From NCBI GenBank assembly GCA_965369945.1, contig CBDUST010000141.1:1-10783 (forward strand): a DNA stretch of 10,783 nucleotides, given 5' to 3'. Shown piece after piece: positions 6,037 through 10,783 of this stretch. Both the position numbers and the translations under genes were made by a program. The DNA comes from JADFNO01 sp965369945. Lineage in GTDB: Bacteria > Planctomycetota > Phycisphaerae > Phycisphaerales > SM1A02. The notes beneath the pieces were generated by a model, which searched no databases, was not told where the DNA came from, and was given only the letters and a program-made list of their open reading frames with translations. Position 1 is the first letter of the stretch; every line of letters starts with the position of its first letter.

Positions 6037-6139
6037 GTTTGATCTCCAAGAAGTAGGTGTCGATAGTTATTGGGATGCCGCGATCCCGGCTTTCCGCTTC
6101 CCACGCCAGAATAGGATACACGATTCCAGATTTTTGTGC

Positions 6140-6160
6140 CCCGCCGGTCGGCTAGGCGGG
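6140..6160 (-). terminator. GC-rich hairpin over the rdgB stop codon
   Basis: CCCGCC (6140-6145) pairs with GGCGGG (6155-6160), with a nine-base loop that includes the rdgB stop codon. No U-tract follows on the minus strand (it runs into ACAAAAAT), so termination here is only a possibility. Confidence 0.25.
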
Positions 6161-6778
6161 CCCGCTGCGATCGCTCTTCTTGTGAAAATGTTGGGCCATC
6201 AACCTTGCACCAACACCGCGATGAGACCGGGCGTTCTTCTGATCAGGCGACAGCTCCCCGCTCGTGCAGTCAACGTCCGGTAAATACAGCAGTGGATCGT
6301 AGCCAAAGCCATTTTCACCGCGAGGCTCGTTTGCAATCACGCCTTCAAACGTGCCAAGCGTCTCCGCCAAGACCGAACCGACCACATCCGCCAGGCACAT
6401 GGCGCACACAAACCGCGCTGTGCGCTTCTCCATCGGGACGCCTCGGAGCTCTTTGAGCAATTTCTCGTTGTTGGCTTGATCGCACTCCGCCCGCTCGCCG
6501 TGAACTCCGGCATATCGCGCCGAATAAACCCCCGGCCGACCATCAAGCGCATCAACTTCAAGGCCGGAATCATCGGCGAGAGACATGCGCCCTGTTGCCT
6601 TGGCGTAGTAAACCGCCTTGATCTGCGCGTTGGCCTGGAACGTCGCGCCGTCCTCGATCGGCTCGGGAATCGCTGACTCCGATTCGCCCAGGCCGACGAC
6701 GTCAATCCCCAACGGCGCCAGAATCGCCGCGACTTCCTCGATCTTGTGCGGATTCGATGTCGCGAAGAGCAATTGCAT
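6152..6778 (-). CDS. rdgB: XTP/dITP diphosphatase (HAM1 family)
   Basis: RdgB/HAM1 hydrolyses non-canonical purine triphosphates (XTP, ITP, dITP) to monophosphates and pyrophosphate, keeping deaminated purines out of DNA and RNA. The 208 residues compare with 197 in E. coli. Signatures are LLFATSNPHKIEEV at the N-terminus, LADDSGLEVDALDGRPGVYS near residue 67 with the SARYAG continuation, GENGFGYDPLLYLPD in the C-terminal half, and the closing SHRGVGA loop. The ATG at 6778 is nine bases after the stop of the zinc-ribbon membrane gene, so it is very probably translated from the queF operon mRNA. No separate promoter is seen. Confidence 0.96.
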   Translation of the reverse strand: MQLLFATSNPHKIEEVAAILAPLGIDVVGLGESESAIPEPIEDGATFQANAQIKAVYYAKATGRMSLADDSGLEVDALDGRPGVYSARYAGVHGERAECDQANNEKLLKELRGVPMEKRTARFVCAMCLADVVGSVLAETLGTFEGVIANEPRGENGFGYDPLLYLPDVDCTSGELSPDQKNARSHRGVGARLMAQHFHKKSDRSGPA

Positions 6779-6787
6779 TGTTCAAGT

Positions 6788-7093
6788 TCACCGCCAAAAG
6801 AGGAACATGAGTAGGACCAGAATTCCTCCAGAACCGAGGATAAGCAAGAAACCAAGGACGGCGAGCCAGACGGAAACAACAGTTTGCTGCTGCATGGCCT
6901 TCACACGAACAATCTCGGCACCACACTCCGGGCACCGTTGCGCCTTTCCCGGATGACCGCGCAGATCGTAATCGCAGACGAGGCATGTTCTCTGAGCGAT
7001 TCTTCGTTTTACAGATATGATGACCAACACGAGGCCGAGCAAGACAATCGCTGCATACAGCACCACACTCAAAAGGCCAGCCACTTCGAACAC
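6788..7093 (-). CDS. Two-helix membrane protein with a central zinc ribbon
   Basis: A 101-residue protein with a hydrophobic helix at about residues 4-28, a four-cysteine zinc ribbon (CLVC at 37-40 and CPEC at 54-57 with YDLRG between them), and a second hydrophobic helix at about 70-100. The CxxCxYDLRG...RCPECG ribbon is a recurrent planctomycete motif in small membrane proteins of unknown role. The ribbon would lie in the loop between the helices, cytosolic by the positive-inside rule (KRR follows helix 1). It lies three bases after queF and nine before rdgB. The function is unknown; the motif and membrane topology are directly visible. Confidence 0.8.
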   Translation of the reverse strand: MFEVAGLLSVVLYAAIVLLGLVLVIISVKRRIAQRTCLVCDYDLRGHPGKAQRCPECGAEIVRVKAMQQQTVVSVWLAVLGFLLILGSGGILVLLMFLFWR

Positions 7094-7096
7094 CTT

Positions 7097-7477
7097 TCAA
7101 TACTTGCGTTCCTCACAACCCCACTGCTGCGGCACGTCCCCATGCTCGGCAATGATGCGAGAATGGATCCCGCCACGGCCGCGCCATTCGGTGATCACCT
7201 GCAACCATCGCGGCGACAAGAGTTTCGTAAGCTCATCACGAATCTGGTTCGTCACCGCTTCGTAAAAAATCCCATCATCGCGATACGACTGGTAATACAG
7301 CTTGAGGCTCTTCAGTTCAACGCACAGTTCATCCGGGCAGTAACGCAGGATGATCCGCCCAAAATCCGGATGCCCCGTCTTTGGGCAAAGCGATGTGAAC
7401 TCCTCAGCCACGTGTTCGATCACGTAGTCAGCCCGCTGCGGCGTTGGGAATGTATCTAAAACGGATGCGTCAGACAT
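7097..7477 (-). CDS. queF: NADPH-dependent 7-cyano-7-deazaguanine reductase
   Basis: QueF reduces preQ0 to preQ1 with NADPH in the queuosine tRNA-modification pathway, in the cytosol. At 126 residues it is the short, single-domain (type I) form. The catalytic cysteine is in FTSLCPKTGHPDF (Cys31, with Asp38), and the family signature ELKSLKLY is at residues 54-61. Glu73 in GIFYEAV is the expected substrate-binding Glu; the residue before it is Tyr, where B. subtilis QueF has His. The C-terminal RGGIHS is also typical. The ATG at 7477 is preferred over 7495 because a TATGAT box ends exactly six bases upstream of it. No other queuosine genes are in the window. It is first in a tight unit with the zinc-ribbon protein and rdgB. 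Confidence 0.94.
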   Translation of the reverse strand: MSDASVLDTFPTPQRADYVIEHVAEEFTSLCPKTGHPDFGRIILRYCPDELCVELKSLKLYYQSYRDDGIFYEAVTNQIRDELTKLLSPRWLQVITEWRGRGGIHSRIIAEHGDVPQQWGCEERKY

Positions 7478-7483
7478 GCGAAC

Positions 7484-7489
7484 ATCATA
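7484..7489 (-). promoter_or_regulatory. -10 box giving a leaderless queF start
   Basis: TATGAT on the minus strand matches the -10 consensus at five of six positions and is followed by six bases and then the ATG at 7477. This is the geometry of a leaderless transcript. No Shine-Dalgarno is present. The -35 is poor. It would serve the queF, zinc-ribbon and rdgB genes. Confidence 0.45.
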
Positions 7490-7552
7490 CGGCACATCGC
7501 CGCTATGCCTTGAACCGCTAATTGGACATTGAATCGGCGACGCAACGCTGTA

Positions 7553-8566
7553 TTACAGCCGGTAGTCGGTCAGCACCTTGACGACGTTGGGCTGCCGGGG
7601 ATTGATCCGAAGCGATCTGCGAAATGCAGCCTTGGCCTCTTGGGCCGCCTGCCGATCGCGCTTCTTGCTCAGCAACCACGTGTTCAGTGCATTACACCCG
7701 ACGCCGTTGTGCGATTGCCAATGGCTCGGCTCCAACTCGACCGCCTTTCGATACGCATCGATCGACTTGCCGTATTCATTGAGGCGGAAGTGCGCCCAAC
7801 CCAGCCGTTCGTAGCCGTCCGCCGTCGGCTCGATCTTGACGAGAAACTCGGCGGTGTTCTTCGCGTCCAGGTATCGCTTCTCTTTGGCTAGCACATTGAT
7901 GTAGTTGAGCAACAGCGGCGCAGCGGGCTCCATGAGTTCGATCGCCGCTTCGTACTGCACGATGGCGTCGGCGTAGCGGCCGGTCTGGTCGTACGCTGCG
8001 CCGAGGTTGACCCGCGCCGGGCCGTTGGCTGGATCGAGCTCGACTGCTTTCTCAGCAAAGATCGTCGCGCCGCTCGGTTCGCCCATTTGCAGACGAGTGG
8101 TCGCCATCGCCAGGTTGGCCTTGACGTCAGCCGGCTCGATCGTGAGCGCGCGGTAGAACGCCTTGACGGCCTCGGTGAAGCGCTTGAGCATTTGCAAGGC
8201 CACGCCGTGTCCGTATTGGGCGTCAAAGTTGCGGGGTTCCAGCCGGGCGGCCCGGGAATACGCCGGCTCGGCGTTGGCGTAGTCTCTCTTGAGCAGGAAA
8301 ATTTCACCGATACCCAGGTAAGCCGGGGTCAGGGTTGGGTTGTCAGCCAGAATATCTCGCAGCATGCCCAGCGCAGTGTCGTAGTTGCCAGCGTCCGTAG
8401 CGGCTTGCGCCTCAGCTAGCTGCACCTGCTGAGTTTCGGTCGGGTCCACCCGGGTCGAGGCCTTCGGTGCGTCGACGGACCGGCTCGACCCGTTCGGCGG
8501 GGCCTCGCACCCAGCCAGGCCCACCAGAAAAGCGCTTAGCGCCAATGTCATCCAAGCGCATTTCAT
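7553..8566 (-). CDS. TPR-repeat lipoprotein
   Basis: A 337-residue protein with a signal peptide and lipobox (VGLAGC, lipidated Cys at residue 20), a Ser/Pro-rich linker to about residue 48, and then about eight tetratricopeptide repeats. The 34-residue period is clear from recurring (A/G)-Y-x-x-A and Y-x-x-A-(V/I)-x-L-x-P patterns such as GRYADAIVQYEAAIEL and NEYGKSIDAYRKAVELEP; the last repeat holds an insertion. It should be membrane-anchored and act as a protein-interaction scaffold in the periplasm or outer membrane; partners are unknown. A weak AAGGGA ribosome-binding site precedes the ATG. It lies 34 bases after nfo on the same strand, so co-transcription with nfo is possible, while a separate promoter is not obvious. 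Confidence 0.9.
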   Translation of the reverse strand: MKCAWMTLALSAFLVGLAGCEAPPNGSSRSVDAPKASTRVDPTETQQVQLAEAQAATDAGNYDTALGMLRDILADNPTLTPAYLGIGEIFLLKRDYANAEPAYSRAARLEPRNFDAQYGHGVALQMLKRFTEAVKAFYRALTIEPADVKANLAMATTRLQMGEPSGATIFAEKAVELDPANGPARVNLGAAYDQTGRYADAIVQYEAAIELMEPAAPLLLNYINVLAKEKRYLDAKNTAEFLVKIEPTADGYERLGWAHFRLNEYGKSIDAYRKAVELEPSHWQSHNGVGCNALNTWLLSKKRDRQAAQEAKAAFRRSLRINPRQPNVVKVLTDYRL

Positions 8567-8600
8567 CAGATTCCCTTATCGAAGAGGTCTTCCGCAGCAC

Positions 8601-9536
8601 CTATCGGCCGCTTGCGGGGGGGCGAACCAGTCGATTCAGCCGCCTTATATTTCGGACGTCCCATTCAACTCCCTTCTCGTCGTGATCTTTCGGCGTCTCC
8701 AGCACCTTCGGTACGCCTGTAAAGCCTCTGTGGTTCACCACCGCCCGAAAGCACGCCAAACCGCACGTGCCGAGCCCAATATGGGCATGTCGATCTTTGC
8801 GCGATCCCAACTCGCCCACGGAATCGTTGAGGTGAAAGACGCGGAGATTCGCGTTCCCGCAGATATCGTCCCATTGCTGGAGCACCGCCGCCGCCTTGGC
8901 GTCCGTCGTCATGTCATACCCGGCCGCCGTCACGTGGCAGGTGTCGAAGCAATACCCGATCCGGTCCGGCTCCTGAACATGCGCTCGGATATAGGCCAAT
9001 TGCCCGAAGCTGTAGCCGAGCGTGGTTCCCGCCCCGACCGTCGTTTCCAGGCAGGTGATCGTGCAATAGCCCGGCAGGTCCTTGTGAAGTTGATCGAGCG
9101 ACTTGGTAATCCGTCTGAGGCCGGCCAGTTCGTCCTTGTTTGGCTTTGCGTCCAAATCGTGCCGCTCGCCGCGCGCTCGTGCTTGGCCCATGTGCGCCCC
9201 CGGATGACTGACAAGCAGCCGAATCCCCAACGTCTCGCAGCGTTCGATTTCCTCGCGCTGAAGTGCGATCGATTTCTCGCGCAGCGCACGATCAGGTGAA
9301 GCGAGGTTGATGAGGTAACTGTTATGACTGACGACGCGCGCCGGGCCGCGCTTCTTATGCCACTTCAGCGTTTTGAGTTTGGCGAGCCATTCGTTGCGCG
9401 CTTCGTCGGCCAGCGGCACGACTCTCCATTGCCGTTGGTTCTTTGTGAAGACCTGTACGCAGTCCAGTTTGAGGCGCTCCGCTTCGTTTAGAGCGTTAAC
9501 CAACCCGCCGGCGATGGAAAGATGTGAACCGAACAT
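8601..9536 (-). CDS. nfo: Deoxyribonuclease IV (AP endonuclease, Nfo family)
   Basis: Nfo (endonuclease IV) cuts 5' of abasic sites and removes blocked 3' ends in base-excision repair. The 311 residues compare with 285 in E. coli. The TIM-barrel trinuclear-zinc ligands are visible in order: GSHLSIAGG (His5), VSHNSYLINLA, LLVSHPGAHMG, TCLETTVG, GYCFDTCHVTAAGYD, VFHLNDSVGELGSRKDRHAHIG, and the final KVLETPKD. The ATG at 9536 is chosen because GSHLSIAGG begins at residue 3, as in the family; the frame stays open to 9692 but that extension reads through intergenic repeats. A TACGAT box lies ten bases upstream and no Shine-Dalgarno is seen. The TPR lipoprotein gene follows after 34 bases. Confidence 0.96.
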   Translation of the reverse strand: MFGSHLSIAGGLVNALNEAERLKLDCVQVFTKNQRQWRVVPLADEARNEWLAKLKTLKWHKKRGPARVVSHNSYLINLASPDRALREKSIALQREEIERCETLGIRLLVSHPGAHMGQARARGERHDLDAKPNKDELAGLRRITKSLDQLHKDLPGYCTITCLETTVGAGTTLGYSFGQLAYIRAHVQEPDRIGYCFDTCHVTAAGYDMTTDAKAAAVLQQWDDICGNANLRVFHLNDSVGELGSRKDRHAHIGLGTCGLACFRAVVNHRGFTGVPKVLETPKDHDEKGVEWDVRNIRRLNRLVRPPASGR

Positions 9537-9546
9537 AAGCGGACAG

Positions 9547-9552
9547 ATCGTA
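9547..9552 (-). promoter_or_regulatory. Possible -10 box of nfo
   Basis: TACGAT on the minus strand lies ten bases upstream of the nfo ATG, the same hexamer that precedes the metallophosphoesterase gene. The transcript leader would be only a few bases. No convincing -35 is seen in the GC-rich stretch upstream. Confidence 0.35.
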
Positions 9553-9585
9553 GCGCGGTCGCGGCCGGAGAATTCACCACAAACT

Positions 9586-9613
9586 ATAAAGCCGCGACCG
9601 TTGGTCGCGTTCC
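9586..9613. repeat. 28-bp palindromic element, copy 1
   Basis: It starts ATAAAGCCGCGACC and ends GGTCGCGTTCC. CGCGACC (9593-9599) pairs perfectly with GGTCGCG (9603-9609) across a three-base loop, GTT. It differs from the copy at 9691-9718 by one base, in the loop. Confidence 0.75.
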
Positions 9614-9647
9614 GCGAGCCACCGGCGAGCGCGTAAGAATTGGAACC

Positions 9648-9677
9648 ACAGATGAACACGGATGAACACAGATGAAA
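9648..9677. repeat. 10-bp tandem repeat, three units
   Basis: Three units, ACAGATGAAC, ACGGATGAAC and ACAGATGAAA, follow each other at 9648-9677. It lies between the two copies of the 28-bp element. Similar ACAGATGAAC-type tracts are, as far as I recall, common in planctomycete intergenic DNA and give spurious open frames. Confidence 0.7.
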
Positions 9678-9690
9678 CGGGAAATCAAGC

Positions 9691-9718
9691 ATAAAGCCGC
9701 GACCATTGGTCGCGTTCC
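9691..9718. repeat. 28-bp palindromic element, copy 2
   Basis: Second copy of the element at 9586-9613, 105 bp away in the same orientation. The stem is CGCGACC (9698-9704) with GGTCGCG (9708-9714), and the only difference is A instead of G at the first loop position (9705). Confidence 0.75.
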
Positions 9719-9744
9719 CCGGGAATCGTGTCTTGCCCGAAGCC

Positions 9745-9762
9745 GGTCAAGGCATGGCACCC
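9745..9762. repeat. GTGGCAC-type dispersed element
   Basis: GGTCAAGGCATGGCACCC resembles the reverse complement of 3272-3289 and the tandem units at 3362-3403. Bases 9748-9755 (CAAGGCAT) also form an inverted repeat with ATGCCTTG at 9811-9818, enclosing the hairpin at 9774-9801. Confidence 0.4.
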
Positions 9763-9773
9763 GCGCATCGAGC

Positions 9774-9801
9774 AGCGAGCCGGGGCGTGTCGCCCCGGTT
9801 C
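9774..9801 (+). repeat. GC-rich hairpin element, copy A
   Basis: CCGGGGCG (9780-9787) pairs with CGCCCCGG (9791-9798) around a three-base TGT loop. The flanks are AGCGAG on the left and TTC on the right. An inverted homologue lies at 9860-9887. Confidence 0.75.
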
Positions 9802-9859
9802 ACGTGAGGAATGCCTTGGAGGTGTGGTGCGCAACGGACGGGGCTTGGTGTGCGGGCGC

Positions 9860-9887
9860 GAACCGGGTTGACACAACCCGGCTCGCT
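9860..9887 (-). repeat. GC-rich hairpin element, copy B (inverted)
   Basis: Read on the minus strand, this 28-base segment matches 9774-9801 at 24 positions, including the flanks and the TGT loop. The four differences are two base pairs in the stem: G-C and C-G in copy A are both T-A in copy B. The stem is CCGGGTTG with CAACCCGG on either strand. Confidence 0.75.
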
Positions 9888-10088
9888 GGGGTTTCCCCTC
9901 GCCGATCACCGGCCGTCCTTTGTGTCCCCTACCCAGCCGTCACCGAAGTACAGGACACACACCGTCTGCAAACCGATGGCCGAACGATCGGCTTGTATGG
10001 CCCTTCCCGTACAATGGCCGGAAGCCGAGGGCGGTCCTCAACCTCCCGGCCCCCACCCCGCCCCTAGAATCGCCGGTGTCTTTTGCGG

Positions 10089-10111
10089 CACCCCAAACCG
10101 GATTTGGGGTG
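10089..10111. repeat. Perfect 9-bp inverted repeat upstream of the final gene
   Basis: CACCCCAAA (10089-10097) pairs with TTTGGGGTG (10103-10111) around a five-base loop; one G-T and one G-C pair could extend the stem outward. It lies 51 bases before the ATG at 10163. With no T-run after it, it could be an operator, an mRNA leader structure or another repeat element. Confidence 0.5.
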
Positions 10112-10162
10112 TCATGCGGACCGGCCTAGGCATTGTTAGGCGACAGCAAAAAGGAGGCTCTT

Positions 10163-10783
10163 ATGTGTGTACGTTGGTCGTCACGATTCCTCGCTGCCCT
10201 ACTGCTGTTGCTCATCGGCGTTGGTGGACGTTGCAAGCCTAATCCGGCCCGACCAGCGTCGCTCACCCACCGTGAAACCCAGGCCGCCTGGTACGCCGAG
10301 TTCTTCGCCGCTCTTGGCGACGAAGAGCAGCGTTGGCACGGCGCGATCTTGTACACTCGACAGACCCCACAAGGTCTTACGATGGACGACGGTAAGGCGG
10401 CCGCTGAAGTGTTCAGGATGTTGCCTCAGGATGATCGCATGGTGCTCGCGATTCTCTACAATCCAGAGGAACAAACTGATCCTCCTCCTATGCAACTCCA
10501 GCTCTTGGTGAAGAAGCAGAAGAATGGTGTCGTATGGGGTGAGCCCGGGGATCCCGTCGTACTATGTGACCTTACGTTTTCTCAGGCACGACAAGTTCTC
10601 GATAACGGTGCCGTACCCGAGTCACTTCAAATCGCAATGGTCGACGCGGCCCGGGCTGCAAACTGGGTTCCGAAACTACCCGCCCCCAATCAATTCGGGC
10701 GATTTCTCAGCGTACCGTCCGATGGTCACTTTGACGATGAGTCGCACGAGGCCGAAGAATCCGATGAGGACCAGGCCGGGCCC
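10163..10783 (+). CDS. Secreted protein of unknown function, 3' end outside the window
   Basis: An open frame of 207 codons that runs off the right edge without a stop. An AAGGAGG Shine-Dalgarno (10151-10157) lies five bases before the ATG. The product starts MCVRWSSRFLAALLLLLIGV, a signal peptide or N-terminal membrane anchor, followed by GGRCKPNPARP; the Cys is not preceded by a proper lipobox (Arg at -1), so lipidation is doubtful. The middle part contains HRETQAAWYAEFFAALGDEE and DDGKAAAEVFRMLPQDDRMV, and the visible C-terminal part is acidic (HFDDESHEAEESDEDQ). I do not recognise a family. It reads away from the nfo cluster. Confidence 0.75.
   Translation, partial: MCVRWSSRFLAALLLLLIGVGGRCKPNPARPASLTHRETQAAWYAEFFAALGDEEQRWHGAILYTRQTPQGLTMDDGKAAAEVFRMLPQDDRMVLAILYNPEEQTDPPPMQLQLLVKKQKNGVVWGEPGDPVVLCDLTFSQARQVLDNGAVPESLQIAMVDAARAANWVPKLPAPNQFGRFLSVPSDGHFDDESHEAEESDEDQAGP

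Larger units (their letters stand above)
9537..10162. other. Gene-free 626-bp region with several repeat families
   Basis: I find no convincing gene here. Open frames exist on both strands but have no ribosome-binding sites, no recognisable domains, and run through repeats. The region holds the nfo start signals, two copies of a 28-bp palindromic element, a 10-bp tandem repeat, an inverted pair of GC-rich hairpins, a GTGGCAC-type element and a hairpin at 10089-10111. From about 9890 to 10085 nothing stands out except a TACAAT hexamer at 10010-10015. Confidence 0.7.

Noticed and set aside
9537..9692. N-terminal extension of nfo by 52 codons
   Set aside because: The extension is translated from the 10-bp tandem repeat and the 28-bp element. 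The family N-terminus begins at GSHLSIAGG, right after the ATG at 9536.
9586..9718. Possible insertion-sequence ends
   Set aside because: The two 28-bp copies are in direct orientation only 105 bp apart with no transposase between them, so they are better described as a dispersed palindromic repeat.
9811..10242. 143-codon open frame on the + strand
   Set aside because: No ribosome-binding site or recognisable domain, low-complexity Pro/Arg-rich product, runs through hairpin repeats, and overlaps the well-supported start at 10163 in another frame.

Overview
The window looks like a piece of a chromosome from a planctomycete-type bacterium, probably of the Phycisphaerae side and probably an environmental or metagenomic assembly. 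The base composition is moderately GC-rich. A small membrane protein at 6788-7093 carries the CxxC-YDLRG...CPECG zinc ribbon that is very common in Planctomycetota. The intergenic DNA is full of short hairpin and tandem elements of the kind seen in those genomes. The assignment is inference; no rRNA or marker phylogeny is available here, and no tRNA or rRNA gene was seen.

Left part (1-1826, + strand): a small Y1/HUH transposase-like protein of the REP-associated (RAYT) type lies between two identical 55-bp hairpin repeats, with a shorter inverted copy of the hairpin over its stop codon. It is followed directly by purM (purine biosynthesis). Next (1848-2587, - strand) is a two-gene unit: a PUR/DUF3276-like nucleic-acid-binding protein and a VOC (glyoxalase-fold) protein. 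A two-CBS-domain protein (2819-3250, +) converges on arfB, the ribosome-rescue peptidyl-tRNA hydrolase (3426-3878, -). The 175-bp gap between them holds two strong hairpins and a 21-bp tandem repeat. A calcineurin-like metallophosphoesterase and a homocysteine S-methyltransferase family gene follow as an ATGA-overlapping pair (4016-5772, +).

Right part (5899-9536, all - strand, read right to left): nfo (deoxyribonuclease IV), a TPR-repeat lipoprotein, queF (queuosine precursor reductase), the zinc-ribbon membrane protein, rdgB (XTP/dITP diphosphatase), and a 45-residue lipoprotein. queF, the zinc-ribbon gene and rdgB are separated by only a few bases and are probably one operon. Beyond nfo lies 626 bp without a gene (9537-10162). 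It holds a repeated 28-bp palindromic element, a 10-bp tandem repeat and an inverted pair of hairpins that differ by two compensatory base-pair changes. The window ends inside a secreted protein gene of unknown function that begins at 10163.

The genes are mainly housekeeping: purine synthesis, nucleotide-pool cleaning, DNA repair, ribosome rescue, tRNA modification and methyl transfer. I see no defence island, CRISPR array, biosynthetic cluster or prophage. The most interesting signals are in the noncoding DNA: the REP/RAYT unit, the covarying hairpin pair, dispersed GTGGCAC-type elements, and a set of genes whose -10-like boxes sit so close to the start codon that leaderless transcription is likely.
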